Assembly (NCBI RefSeq): GCF_000687915.1
Contig: NZ_JHZY01000004.1
Location: 1,870,001-1,934,000 of the forward strand
Direction: 5' to 3'
DNA length: 64,000 nt
Source of the DNA: Leeuwenhoekiella sp. MAR_2009_132
GTDB taxonomy: Bacteria > Bacteroidota > Bacteroidia > Flavobacteriales > Flavobacteriaceae
The notes below the pieces were generated by a model, which worked only from the letters and a program-made list of their open reading frames with translations, made no database searches and was not told where the DNA came from. Below, one piece after another: positions 17,838 to 27,659 of this stretch (the stretch's first letter is position 1; every line of letters starts with the position of its first letter). The translations under genes and the position numbers were made by a program.

Positions 17838-18302
17838 ATGTTGAAGGAAAAAGTAAAAGCTCTTTTAGTAGAGGCGTTTGAAGAATATGAGTCGCTATTT
17901 TTAGTAGACCTTAGTTTTAAAGGAAATAACGAAATTACTGTTGTGATTGATGGTGATGAGGGTGTTACCGTTCAGGATTGTATAAATGTGAGTCGTAAGG
18001 TAGAGCATAATCTTGATAGAGAGGAAGAAGATTTTTCTCTTGAAGTGATGTCTTCTGGTGCTACAGAGCCATTAATTAATAAAAGACAGTACAAAAAGAA
18101 TGTTGGGAGAGATCTTGAGGTAAAGCTTCAGGATGGCTCAAAAATTACCGGGTTACTTACTAAGGCCGAAGAAAATACTATCACATTATCTTGGAAAGAA
18201 CGCGTTCCTAAAGAAGTAGGGAAAGGTAAAATTACGGTTGATAAAGAAGAGGTAATCTCTTTTGATACTATTGAGCAAGCAAAAGTTAAGATAAAATTTT
18301 AA
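17838..18302 (+). CDS. rimP: Ribosome maturation factor RimP
   Basis: A 154-residue RimP, required for maturation of the 30S subunit. The N-terminal alpha/beta domain carries VVIDGDEGVTVQDCINVSR, and LEVMSSGATEPLINKRQY corresponds to the family's conserved SPG-DRPL segment in a diverged form typical of this phylum. A C-terminal SH3-like domain follows. It is the first gene of the conserved rimP-nusA-infB cluster, 9 bp before nusA. Confidence 0.95.
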   Translation: MLKEKVKALLVEAFEEYESLFLVDLSFKGNNEITVVIDGDEGVTVQDCINVSRKVEHNLDREEEDFSLEVMSSGATEPLINKRQYKKNVGRDLEVKLQDGSKITGLLTKAEENTITLSWKERVPKEVGKGKITVDKEEVISFDTIEQAKVKIKF

Positions 18303-18311
18303 GTACATAGC

Positions 18312-19544
18312 ATGGAAAATATTGCGTTAATCGAATCGTTTTCAGAGTTTAAAGATGATAAGCTAATAGATAGAGTAATGCTTATGGCAATACTCGAAGA
18401 GGTTTTTAGAAGTACCTTGAAAAAACGTTTTGGAAGTGATGATAATTTTGATATAATTATTAATCCTGACAAAGGGGATTTAGAGATTTGGCGTAATCGT
18501 GTTGTTGTTGCAGATGGAGAGGTAGAAGATGAGAATTCTGAAATAAGTTTAACTGAAGCGCGTAAAATCGAACCAGATTTTGAGGTAGGTGAAGATGTAT
18601 CTCAAGAGGTTAAATTAATAGACTTAGGTCGTAGATCTATTTTGGCGTTACGTCAAAATTTAATTAGTAAGATTCACGAGCACGATAATACAAATATATA
18701 CAAGCAATTTAAAGATCTTGAAGGAGAGCTTTATAATGCAGAAGTGCATCATATTAGACATCGTGCGATCATTTTACTTGATGATGAGGGTAATGAGATC
18801 ATAATGCCTAAAGAAAAACAAATACCATCAGATTTTTTCCGCAAAGGGGAAAGTGTAAGAGGTATTATAGAGAGTGTAGAGTTAAAAGGCAATAAGCCTT
18901 CTATTATAATGTCCCGTACTTCTCCGTTATTTTTGGAGAAATTGTTTGAGTCAGAAATACCTGAAGTTTTTGATGGTTTAATTACTGTTAAAAAAGTGGT
19001 GCGTATTCCTGGTGAGAAAGCAAAAGTAGCAGTAGACTCTTATGACGATCGTATAGATCCTGTAGGTGCCTGTGTGGGAATGAAAGGTTCGCGTATACAT
19101 GGTATAGTTCGTGAGCTAGGTAATGAGAATATAGATGTAATCAATTACACGTCTAACCTGCAACTTTTTATAACACGAGCATTAAGTCCTGCAAAAATTA
19201 CTTCAATTAAAATAAATGAAGAGAATAAAACAGCAGAGGTTATGCTTAAGCCTGAAGAGGTTTCAAAAGCAATTGGTAGAGGTGGTCATAACATTCGTTT
19301 AGCTGGTCAGCTAACAGGTTATGAGATTGATGTGTACAGAGAAGGAGTGGAAGAGGATGTAGAGCTTTCCGAATTTTCTGATGAAGTTGAAGCTTGGGTA
19401 ATAGCTGAGTTTTCAAAAATAGGTTTAGATACCGCAAAAAGTATTTTAGAACAAGACGTAGAAGATCTTGTACGCAGAACAGACCTTGAGGAAGAAACCG
19501 TGTTAGATGTAATGCGTATTCTTCGTGAAGAGTTTGAACAATAA
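18312..19544 (+). CDS. nusA: Transcription termination/antitermination factor NusA
   Basis: A 410-residue NusA: an N-terminal RNA polymerase-binding domain (about residues 1-130), an S1 domain (about 135-200), and two KH domains with GACVGMKGSRIHGIVREL and AIGRGGHNIRLAGQLTGYEI. A short C-terminal acidic/helical tail follows. It modulates pausing, termination and antitermination. The length fits Bacteroidota NusA, which lacks the long enterobacterial C-terminal repeats. Confidence 0.97.
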   Translation: MENIALIESFSEFKDDKLIDRVMLMAILEEVFRSTLKKRFGSDDNFDIIINPDKGDLEIWRNRVVVADGEVEDENSEISLTEARKIEPDFEVGEDVSQEVKLIDLGRRSILALRQNLISKIHEHDNTNIYKQFKDLEGELYNAEVHHIRHRAIILLDDEGNEIIMPKEKQIPSDFFRKGESVRGIIESVELKGNKPSIIMSRTSPLFLEKLFESEIPEVFDGLITVKKVVRIPGEKAKVAVDSYDDRIDPVGACVGMKGSRIHGIVRELGNENIDVINYTSNLQLFITRALSPAKITSIKINEENKTAEVMLKPEEVSKAIGRGGHNIRLAGQLTGYEIDVYREGVEEDVELSEFSDEVEAWVIAEFSKIGLDTAKSILEQDVEDLVRRTDLEEETVLDVMRILREEFEQ

Positions 19545-19596
19545 CTAGGAGTGTACAGGTTTTTTAGGTTAATTTTATAGCGAATTATAGCATTTT

Positions 19597-22443
19597 ATGG
19601 CAGAAGTAAGAAACATGAGGTTAAATAAGGTATTACGTGAACTTAATATTTCACTTGATCGTGCAGTAGATTTCCTAAAGGAAAAAGGTCACGAAATTGA
19701 AGCACGTCCTACTACAAAAATCTCTGCCGAAATCTACGAGGTACTATCTGATCAATTTCAGACAGATGCCAATAAAAAAGTAGCGTCAAAAGAGGTAGCT
19801 CAAGAGAAGCAAAAAGAGAAGGAGGCGTTGCGTATAGCTCGTGAAGAAGAAATTGAAGAAAAACGTCAGACGCGAGAAACTCAGTCTGAGGTTATTCGTG
19901 CTAAAACTAATCTTCAGGGTCCAAAGCAAGTAGGTAAAATAGATCTTGATAAGCCTGGCAAACCTAAAGAAACACCTGTAGAGCCGGTTAAAGCTGAGCA
20001 GGCTGCCGCTCCTAAGGAAGAGATTTCAGAATCTAAAGTTGAAGCTGCTTCTAAAGAGGAGGCCCCAGCTGAAGCTAAAGAAGAGGCTAAGAAAGTTGAA
20101 GAAACTCCTAAGCCTAAGGTTGAAGAGGTTGCTAAGGCCGAGCCAAAGGTTGAAGAAGCTCCTAAAGTAGCTCCTGTTGAGGCAAAGAAGGAAGTTTCTG
20201 TTAAAGTAGGTGCAAAACCTCAGGAACAAAAAGCAGAACCTAAGAAAGAAGAGCCTAAACTTGGGGATGATGTTTTAAAAACAGATTATAAAAAATTAGA
20301 CGGTCCTAACTTTACCGGTCAAAAAATTGATTTATCTCAGTTTAAAAAACCAGAAAAGAAGAAGAAGCCCGTTGTTAATGATGATAAAAAACGCAAGCGT
20401 AAGCGAATAAGTAAAGCTCCGGGTGCTCCAGGGGCGAATACCGCAGGTTCTAACGCTAATACACGCGGAAAAAATACACGTAATACATCTGGTAGCGGAA
20501 ACAGAAGAGGTGCTACACCTGTAGTTAAGGAGGAGCCTACTGAAGAAGAAGTACAGAAACAAGTGCGCGAAACCTTAGAAAAACTTCAAGGTAAATCGAG
20601 TAAAGGTAAAGGTGCTAAATATCGTAGAGATAAGAGAGATCAACACCGTCAAAAGAATGAAGACGAGCAAGCTCAGCAAGAAGCAGAAAACAAAGTTTTA
20701 AAAGTTACCGAATTTGTTACTGTAAGTGAGGTTGCCACGATGATGGATGTTCAGGTCACTAAAGTGATTTCTGCTTGTATGTCATTAGGAATGATGGTTA
20801 CAATGAATCAGCGTCTAGATGCTGAAACATTATCTATCGTTGCAGATGAATTTGGCTATGAGGTTGATTTTGTAAATGCAGATATTAAAGAATCTGTTGC
20901 TGTACAGGAAGATGCGCCAGAAGATCTTAAACCAAGAGCTCCTATTGTAACGGTAATGGGTCACGTAGATCACGGTAAAACCTCACTTTTAGATTACATA
21001 CGTGAAGAGAATGTGATTGCAGGTGAGAGTGGTGGTATTACGCAGCATATTGGTGCTTATGGGGTTACTTTAAAAGATGGTCAAAAAATAGCCTTCTTAG
21101 ATACGCCGGGTCACGAAGCCTTTACCGCAATGCGTGCACGTGGTGCTCAGGTTACAGATATTGCAATTATTGTAGTTGCGGCAGATGATGATGTGATGCC
21201 TCAAACTAAAGAAGCTATCTCTCACGCACAGGCGGCGGGAGTGCCTATTGTATTTGCAATAAACAAAATAGATAAACCTACTTCAAATCCTGAGAAAATT
21301 AAAGAGCAATTAGCTCAAATGAATTTACTTGTTGAGGACTGGGGTGGTAAAATACAATCACACGATATATCGGCTAAAACCGGTGTAGGTGTTGCAGAGC
21401 TTTTAGAAAAAGTGCTATTAGAGGCCGAAATTCTTGAGCTTAAGGCAAACCCAGATAAGCGTGCAAACGGTACTGTGGTAGAAGCTTTCTTAGATAAAGG
21501 AAGGGGTTATGTTTCTACAATTCTGGTAGAAGGAGGAACCTTAAAAATAGGAGACTACGTACTTGCAGGTACTCATAGCGGTAAGATTAAAGCTATGCAA
21601 GATGAGCGCGGTAAAGAAGTTAAAGAAGCTGGGCCCTCAACTCCTGTGTCTATTTTAGGATTAGATGGCGCACCACAAGCAGGTGATAAGTTCAATGTGA
21701 TGGAAGATGAGCGTGAAGCAAAAGATATTGCTTCTAAACGAACTCAACTGCAAAGAGAGCAGTCTGTGCGTACTCAGAAACATATTACCCTTGATGAAAT
21801 TGGAAGACGTATTGCTTTAGGAGACTTTAAAGAGTTAAATATAATTCTTAAAGGTGATGTTGATGGTTCTGTAGAAGCGTTGACAGATAGTTTTGCTAAA
21901 CTATCTACTGAAGAGATTGTCGTTAATATTATACATAAAGGGGTAGGTGCAATTACTGAAAGTGATGTATTGTTAGCTTCTGCTTCAGATGCAATTATAA
22001 TTGGATTTAATGTTAGACCTGCCGGTAATGCCCGTCAAGTTGCAGATAAAGAAGAAATTGATATCCGTACATATTCTATAATCTACGATGCTATCAACGA
22101 TCTTAAAGATGCAATGGAAGGTATGCTTTCTCCAGTAATGAAAGAGGAGATTACTGGTAATGCTGAAATTAGAGAGACGTTTAAGATTTCTAAAATAGGA
22201 ACTATCGCAGGTTGTATGGTTACTTCCGGTAAAATCTTCCGCAATAATGGCGTTCGATTAATTCGCGATGGTGTAGTGGTTTATACCGGTGAATTAGCAT
22301 CCTTAAAGCGTTTCAAAGATGATGTGCGTGAGGTGGCTAAAGGTTATGATTGTGGTATGCAGATTAAGAACTACAATGATATACGAGAAGGAGATATTAT
22401 TGAATCCTATCACCAGGTAGCGGTCAAGAAGAAACTGAAGTAA
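19597..22443 (+). CDS. infB: Translation initiation factor IF-2
   Basis: A 948-residue IF-2. The N-terminal IF2N-like segment ([20 protein letters not shown]) is followed by a long low-complexity Lys/Glu/Ala/Pro region (about residues 70-230) and a basic Gly/Arg-rich stretch. A second IF2N domain (about 370-430) precedes the GTPase domain. The G-domain motifs are GHVDHGKTS (about 452-460), DTPGHEAF and NKID. Domains II-IV follow and the protein ends in KKKLK. IF-2 positions initiator tRNA on the ribosome. It closes the rimP-nusA-infB cluster and is followed by a strong terminator. Confidence 0.98.
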   Translation: MAEVRNMRLNKVLRELNISLDRAVDFLKEKGHEIEARPTTKISAEIYEVLSDQFQTDANKKVASKEVAQEKQKEKEALRIAREEEIEEKRQTRETQSEVIRAKTNLQGPKQVGKIDLDKPGKPKETPVEPVKAEQAAAPKEEISESKVEAASKEEAPAEAKEEAKKVEETPKPKVEEVAKAEPKVEEAPKVAPVEAKKEVSVKVGAKPQEQKAEPKKEEPKLGDDVLKTDYKKLDGPNFTGQKIDLSQFKKPEKKKKPVVNDDKKRKRKRISKAPGAPGANTAGSNANTRGKNTRNTSGSGNRRGATPVVKEEPTEEEVQKQVRETLEKLQGKSSKGKGAKYRRDKRDQHRQKNEDEQAQQEAENKVLKVTEFVTVSEVATMMDVQVTKVISACMSLGMMVTMNQRLDAETLSIVADEFGYEVDFVNADIKESVAVQEDAPEDLKPRAPIVTVMGHVDHGKTSLLDYIREENVIAGESGGITQHIGAYGVTLKDGQKIAFLDTPGHEAFTAMRARGAQVTDIAIIVVAADDDVMPQTKEAISHAQAAGVPIVFAINKIDKPTSNPEKIKEQLAQMNLLVEDWGGKIQSHDISAKTGVGVAELLEKVLLEAEILELKANPDKRANGTVVEAFLDKGRGYVSTILVEGGTLKIGDYVLAGTHSGKIKAMQDERGKEVKEAGPSTPVSILGLDGAPQAGDKFNVMEDEREAKDIASKRTQLQREQSVRTQKHITLDEIGRRIALGDFKELNIILKGDVDGSVEALTDSFAKLSTEEIVVNIIHKGVGAITESDVLLASASDAIIIGFNVRPAGNARQVADKEEIDIRTYSIIYDAINDLKDAMEGMLSPVMKEEITGNAEIRETFKISKIGTIAGCMVTSGKIFRNNGVRLIRDGVVVYTGELASLKRFKDDVREVAKGYDCGMQIKNYNDIREGDIIESYHQVAVKKKLK

Positions 22444-22463
22444 TTCGGTTTAATATATAAATT

Positions 22464-22500
22464 AAAAAGCCCCTGAAGAAATATTCTTTAGGGGCTTTTT
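22464..22500. terminator. Bidirectional intrinsic terminator between infB and the SPOR gene
   Basis: AAAAAGCCCCT (22464-22474) pairs with AGGGGCTTTTT (22490-22500), with inner GAAGAA/TTCTTT pairing. The A and T flanks provide a U run in both directions, which suits the two convergent genes. Confidence 0.88.
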
Positions 22501-22524
22501 AGATTTTACATATACTTAAGTGCA

Positions 22525-22911
22525 TTAACGCTCAGGCTTCATAACAAAAGCGTTAGGGAATAATTTTTGCACCTGTAATAGTGCACGGTCAGCTTCTAGT
22601 CGATTTCTAAAATTACCTACCCAAACCTTGTAATTGGGGCTTTCGTAAACAATTTTGGGCTCCCATTCATCATAGCGAGACTTATATTTACTGTGAACGC
22701 TATTTGCACCGGTCACAGTGCCATAATAAAGCTGAATTTTATATCGATCAACTAATTCATCATTATTAGTCATTTTTGATTTAAGTGACAGCAATTCGGG
22801 TATTCTATTATCTTGAATAACATTAGATTTGCCACTTTGAGCGTATGTATTTGTAATGAATAATCCGCCAAAAAAAATGTATGCAAGCGGTTTTAAAAGG
22901 GTTCTTTTCAT
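22525..22911 (-). CDS. Exported SPOR-domain protein
   Basis: A 128-residue protein with a Sec signal peptide (KPLAYIFFGGLFITNTYAQS) and a C-terminal SPOR-like domain, recognisable from YKIQLYYG early and YKVWVGNFRNRLEADRAL plus FPNAFVMK late. SPOR domains bind denuded peptidoglycan glycans, usually at the septum. Here the domain is preceded only by a short linker, so the protein is little more than an exported SPOR domain. It is convergent with infB. Confidence 0.85.
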   Translation of the reverse strand: MKRTLLKPLAYIFFGGLFITNTYAQSGKSNVIQDNRIPELLSLKSKMTNNDELVDRYKIQLYYGTVTGANSVHSKYKSRYDEWEPKIVYESPNYKVWVGNFRNRLEADRALLQVQKLFPNAFVMKPER

Positions 22912-23034
22912 AAGAAAAAATGTTTAAGCAAAAGTAATTGTTATAACTCAAAATGGACATATTTTATTATTTAGAACTCGTATAAATTACCTTTTAACGC
23001 TTTGCTAACACTTCAAAAATCCACTTCTAAGTCT

Positions 23035-23131
23035 TACTTTTGCCATCAAATTTGTCGGCATTCTTTTTAGCCTTGAGACCCTTGGAATTCCTAAGATCGA
23101 TGCCGCGCTAAGATGACAATTCTATCACACT
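23035..23131 (+). promoter_or_regulatory. Promoter element and structured leader of the alternative complex III operon
   Basis: A perfect -7 element TACTTTTG (23035-23042) begins a roughly 85-nt leader before the actA ATG at 23132. Within it CGGCAT (23056-23061) can pair with ATGCCG (23100-23105), enclosing a palindromic GGAATTCC. TAGC (23068-23071) can also pair with GCTA (23107-23110) in a competing or pseudoknotted way. A convincing -33 element at the usual spacing is not seen. No known riboswitch class is claimed. Confidence 0.45.
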
Positions 23132-24478
23132 ATGAAACAGGGTAAAAACCTTAATTCAGCTTTTCGATTTTCTTTAATCACTTTAGCTTTATTGCTTTCC
23201 TTTTCTTCTTTTGTATATGCTCAAGAAGCGGAACAGCCTGCTGATGGTGCTGCTCAATCAGAAACCTCGCCAGCGGTGCAGGGTGGTGATGCGGCTGCCG
23301 GAAAAGCTTTATTTAACGCAAATTGCGCAGCTTGCCACAAATTGTACACTCGTGCTACTGGTCCGGCTTTATTTGAAGTTACAGAAAGACGCGACAGAGA
23401 GTGGTTGTATCAATGGATTAAAAACAACCGTGCATTAATTGATGCGGGAGATCCAGAAGCTTTAGAGGTGTATAATGAATACAATCAAACTGCAATGAAC
23501 TTGTTTCCGCAGTTGACTAATGCAGACATTGATGATATTCTTGCGTACACGAATACGCCTAAGCCTGAAGCTACAGCTCCTGCTGCTGTTGCTGGTGATT
23601 CTGCTCAAGGTGGTGGAGGTGGAGTATCTACCACTATAATATTGGGAATTCTTGCTGTAATCCTGGTGATGCTGGTTGCGGTTCTTTTTCTTGTAAATAG
23701 CACTTTGAGAAAATTTGCAGTAGCACAAGGTGTAGAGCTTCCGGTTAAGGAAACCCGTAAGCCTATTTATAAAGCATTTGTTGAAAATCAATTTTTAGTA
23801 TTGGTTTCTGTTATTGTATTGCTTTTAGGAGGTGCTTACTTTGCCTATGGGTGGATGATGCAGGTAGGAGTTGATCAAGGTTATGAGCCAATTCAGCCTA
23901 TACATTATTCACACAGAATTCATGCTGGTGAGAATCAAATAGAATGTAAATACTGTCACTCTTCAGCAAGAACAAGTAAGCATTCTGGGATACCTTCTTT
24001 GAATGTATGTATGAATTGTCATAAGAGTATAGGCGAGGTTGCTGATAATACTTCAGAATTCTCATCAGTTACTGAGGACTATTCAAAAGAGTTTTACGAT
24101 AAAGAAATTCAGAAATTATATAAAGCAGCGGGTTGGGATCCTGCTACGCAATCATACACTGGGGAGACTCAGGCTGTAGAATGGGTACGTATTCATAACC
24201 TACCAGATTTTGCATATTTCAACCACTCGCAGCACGTTAGTGTTGCTGGGGTGCAGTGTCAAACGTGTCACGGTCCTGTTGAGGAGATGGAGATTATGTA
24301 TCAATTTGCTCCTTTAACTATGGGGTGGTGTATAAACTGCCATAGAGAGACAAACGTTAAGATAGATGGTAACCCATATTATGAGAAAATTCATGAGGAG
24401 CTTTCTAAGAAATATGGTGTTGAGCAATTAACGGCTGCGCAAATGGGAGGTCTTGAATGTGGTAAGTGCCATTATTAA
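23132..24478 (+). CDS. actA: Alternative complex III subunit A, multiheme cytochrome c
   Basis: A 448-residue subunit of alternative complex III, the quinol:cytochrome c oxidoreductase that replaces bc1 in many Bacteroidota. A signal peptide ends VYAQ. A mono-heme cytochrome c domain follows with CAACH (residues 65-69). Two membrane helices lie near residues 165-190 and 218-240, and a C-terminal multiheme domain carries CKYCH, CMNCH, CQTCH, CINCH and CGKCH. That makes six CxxCH heme sites in total. It leads the actABCDEF-coxBA cluster and is 57 bp upstream of actB. Confidence 0.95.
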   Translation: MKQGKNLNSAFRFSLITLALLLSFSSFVYAQEAEQPADGAAQSETSPAVQGGDAAAGKALFNANCAACHKLYTRATGPALFEVTERRDREWLYQWIKNNRALIDAGDPEALEVYNEYNQTAMNLFPQLTNADIDDILAYTNTPKPEATAPAAVAGDSAQGGGGGVSTTIILGILAVILVMLVAVLFLVNSTLRKFAVAQGVELPVKETRKPIYKAFVENQFLVLVSVIVLLLGGAYFAYGWMMQVGVDQGYEPIQPIHYSHRIHAGENQIECKYCHSSARTSKHSGIPSLNVCMNCHKSIGEVADNTSEFSSVTEDYSKEFYDKEIQKLYKAAGWDPATQSYTGETQAVEWVRIHNLPDFAYFNHSQHVSVAGVQCQTCHGPVEEMEIMYQFAPLTMGWCINCHRETNVKIDGNPYYEKIHEELSKKYGVEQLTAAQMGGLECGKCHY

Positions 24479-24535
24479 TAAAATAGAATACGTGTTGTTT
24501 TATCTCGCGTTCCAAAATAAATAACAATAGATTTT

Positions 24536-27500
24536 ATGTCATCAAACAAGAAATACTGGAAAAGTGTTGAAGAGCTAAATGAAAATAGCTCTATTGTTGA
24601 GGCGCTTAAACAGAATGAGTTTGCGCAGGAGATTCCTACAGATGAGTTTCTGGGCGACAAGAATTCGTTAGATGCCTCTTCTACTACGCGTCGTGATTTC
24701 TTAAAATATGTAGGTTTTTCTACAGCTGCTGCTACATTAGCTGCCTGTGAGGGTCCTGTTGTGAAATCAATACCTTACGTAGTAGCTCCAGAGCGTATTA
24801 CTGTAGGTAAAGCAGAGTATTATGCGTCTACAATGGCAGATGGTTTTGACTTCGCTAGTGTATTGGTTAAAACTCGTGAGGGAAGACCTATTAAAATTGA
24901 GAATAATAAAATGGCCTCTGCTTTAGGGGGTAATAATGCTCGTGTGCACGCTTCTGTATTGTCTATGTACGATACAAAAAGATTGCAAGGGCCAAAGATA
25001 AATGGAGAGGATGTTTCGTGGGATGAGCTTGATGAAAATTTAGGTTCTAAACTTAAATCTCTAGGTGGAAAAAGTATTGTGTTGTTGACACAAACTTTTG
25101 CGAGTCCATCAACGTCAAAATTAATTGCAGAATTTTCTGCAGCGTATCCTAATGTTAAGCATGTGACTTATGACACTATAAGTGAGAGTGCAGCATTAGA
25201 TGCTTTTGAGAGTAAATATGGAATGCGTGCATTACCTGATTACGATTTTTCTAAGGCAGAAGTTATTGTTTCTTTTGGAGCAGATTTCTTAGGAGATTGG
25301 CAAGGTGGTGGTTTTGGACCGAGCTACTCAAAAAGTAGAGTTCCTCAAAACGGAAAAATGTCTCGTCACATTCAGTTTGAGGCAAATATGACCTTGTCTG
25401 GAGCTAATGCAGATAAGCGTGTGTTAATGACGCCAAGTGAGCAGAAAAAAGCAATAACTGCATTGCAAGGTTTAATTGCTGGTGGTGGGTCTAACACAGG
25501 TCTTTCTCCAGAACTTGATAAAGCTGTTAAAGCTGCTGCAGCACAATTACGTAATGCTGGCAGAAAAGGTGTTTTTGTAACGGGTATTCAGGATGCAAAT
25601 GCTCAGCTAGTTGCATTATCTATAAATGAATCTCTTGGTAGTGTTGTTATAGATACACAATATCCTAAAATGACTCGTCAGGGTGATGCCAAGGCTGTTA
25701 AGCAATTAGTAGCTGACATGAACTCAGGTTCGGTAGGTGCTTTATTAGTAATGGGCGTTAACCCGGCTTACAGTATGCCTAATGTTGATGAGTTTAAAGT
25801 TGGTTTAGAGAAGGTTGATGTTCGTGTTTCTTTCAATATGAAAGAAGATGAAACCGCTTTGTTGTGTAATTATCTTGCGCCAACTCCACACTATTTAGAA
25901 TCTTGGGGTGATGTAGAGATTAAAAAGGGTCAAATTTGTTTGACGCAGCCTACCATAAGACCATTATTTAGTACTAGACAATTTCAGGATTCTTTATTAA
26001 CCTGGACCGGTAGTACACAAACGTATTATGATTATTTAAAAGCAAATTGGAGTAACTCTTCAACTAGCTTTAATCAAGCTTTGCACGATGGTATCGTGTC
26101 TGGCACTATAAATACAGAAGCAACCGCTGTTACTGAAGAAATGAATTCAGTTTCTGAAAATGGATCTTTAACACTAGCGAGTGCATTATCTGCATTAGCT
26201 CAGGATGGTGAACCTTCTGGAAATGTTTTTGATTTAACGCTGTATTCTAGTACGGGTATGGGTGATGGTCAGCAGGCTAATAACCCCTGGTTGCAAGAAT
26301 TTCCTGATCCTATTACAAGAACTTCATGGGATAACTTTCTTACTATGTCAAAAGTTGACGCAGATAAGTTAGGTGTCGAGAATGAGATTACTTCAAAGGG
26401 AGAGCTTAATGGTAGCTATGTAACCATAACATTAGATGGTGTTAAACTTGAAAATGTACCAGTATATATTCAGCCAGGTCAGGCTCCAGGGTCTGTAGGA
26501 CTTGCTTTGGGTTATGGTAAAACTGCTGCTGTACAGGATGAAATGAAAGTAGGTGTTAACGCCTACCCATTATATAAAGATTTTAGTGCAACTCAAAAAG
26601 TTGAAATTACTAAAACTAGTGGATGGCATGAGTTTGCCTGCGTTCAGATGCAGAATACAATGGCTGGTCGTGCAGATGATATTATCCGTGAGACTACATT
26701 AGAGATTTTTAATACTAAAGATGTTCATGCTTGGAACCCTGTAGGAGAGGTTGATTATAACCACTCTGAGATTGAGGTTAGAGATAAGAATGCAGACATT
26801 TGGGAATCTTTTGATGATACTGTAGGGCCACATTTTAATCTTTCTATAGATTTAAATGCGTGTACCGGCTGTGGTGCTTGTGTTATTGCGTGTCATGCTG
26901 AGAATAACGTTCCTGTGGTAGGGAAGCAAGAAGTTAGAAATTTTAGAGATATGCATTGGTTGCGTATTGACCGTTACTATTCTTCTGAAGATACCTTTGC
27001 TGAAGAAACTAAAACGCTTGAAGAGCTTCCGGCTTTTGACTCGTATTCTGTAGTAGAAGTTCAGTCTTATGATAATCCTGAGGTAGCTTTTCAACCTGTG
27101 ATGTGTCAGCACTGTAACCACGCTCCTTGTGAAACTGTGTGTCCTGTTGCTGCCATAGGTCACGGTAGACAGGGTCAAAACCAGATGACATATAACCGTT
27201 GTGTAGGTACACGTTATTGTGCAAACAACTGTCCATATAAAGTACGTCGTTTTAACTGGTTCTTATATAGTGAAAACGATGAGTTTGATTACAATATGAA
27301 CAATGATTTAGGTCGTATGGTTCTTAATCCAGATGTTACTGTACGTTCTAGAGGGGTTATGGAGAAATGTTCTTTCTGTATTCAAATGACTCAGAAGACT
27401 ATTCTAGATGCTAAACGTGAAGGTAGAGTAATTAAAGATGGTGAGTTTGCAACAGCTTGTAGCAATGCTTGTGATAATGGTGCTATTAAGTTTGGGGATG

Positions 27501-27628
27501 TAAATATTCCAGATTCAGAAATCGTAGAATTGAAAAATGATAAACGCAAGTATTATTTACTTGAAGATATAGGAGTTAAACCTAATGTATTCTATCAGGT
27601 AAAAGTTAAAAATACTGCTGAAGCTTAA
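24536..27628 (+). CDS. actB: Alternative complex III subunit B, molybdopterin-like/iron-sulfur protein
   Basis: A 1,030-residue fusion: an N-terminal molybdopterin-oxidoreductase-like region and a C-terminal ferredoxin-like region. An internal twin-arginine motif STTRRDFLKYVGF (about residues 49-61), followed by a hydrophobic stretch ending LAAC, marks export by Tat and possible lipidation. Iron-sulfur cysteine clusters include CTGCGACVIAC, CQHCNHAPCETVCPV, CVGTRYCANNCPY, and CSFC with a later CSNAC. In characterised complexes the ActB large domain holds no molybdenum cofactor; the iron-sulfur clusters carry electrons to the hemes. Family assignment is secure. Confidence 0.96.
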   Translation: MSSNKKYWKSVEELNENSSIVEALKQNEFAQEIPTDEFLGDKNSLDASSTTRRDFLKYVGFSTAAATLAACEGPVVKSIPYVVAPERITVGKAEYYASTMADGFDFASVLVKTREGRPIKIENNKMASALGGNNARVHASVLSMYDTKRLQGPKINGEDVSWDELDENLGSKLKSLGGKSIVLLTQTFASPSTSKLIAEFSAAYPNVKHVTYDTISESAALDAFESKYGMRALPDYDFSKAEVIVSFGADFLGDWQGGGFGPSYSKSRVPQNGKMSRHIQFEANMTLSGANADKRVLMTPSEQKKAITALQGLIAGGGSNTGLSPELDKAVKAAAAQLRNAGRKGVFVTGIQDANAQLVALSINESLGSVVIDTQYPKMTRQGDAKAVKQLVADMNSGSVGALLVMGVNPAYSMPNVDEFKVGLEKVDVRVSFNMKEDETALLCNYLAPTPHYLESWGDVEIKKGQICLTQPTIRPLFSTRQFQDSLLTWTGSTQTYYDYLKANWSNSSTSFNQALHDGIVSGTINTEATAVTEEMNSVSENGSLTLASALSALAQDGEPSGNVFDLTLYSSTGMGDGQQANNPWLQEFPDPITRTSWDNFLTMSKVDADKLGVENEITSKGELNGSYVTITLDGVKLENVPVYIQPGQAPGSVGLALGYGKTAAVQDEMKVGVNAYPLYKDFSATQKVEITKTSGWHEFACVQMQNTMAGRADDIIRETTLEIFNTKDVHAWNPVGEVDYNHSEIEVRDKNADIWESFDDTVGPHFNLSIDLNACTGCGACVIACHAENNVPVVGKQEVRNFRDMHWLRIDRYYSSEDTFAEETKTLEELPAFDSYSVVEVQSYDNPEVAFQPVMCQHCNHAPCETVCPVAAIGHGRQGQNQMTYNRCVGTRYCANNCPYKVRRFNWFLYSENDEFDYNMNNDLGRMVLNPDVTVRSRGVMEKCSFCIQMTQKTILDAKREGRVIKDGEFATACSNACDNGAIKFGDVNIPDSEIVELKNDKRKYYLLEDIGVKPNVFYQVKVKNTAEA

Positions 27629-27659
27629 AATTTTTTAAAATAAATATCAATATATTAAT

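Noticed and set aside
20026..20562. Leftward open frames opposite infB
   Set aside because: They arise from the Lys/Glu/Ala/Pro-rich low-complexity region of IF-2 read in antisense, giving Phe/Leu/Ser-rich nonsense proteins.
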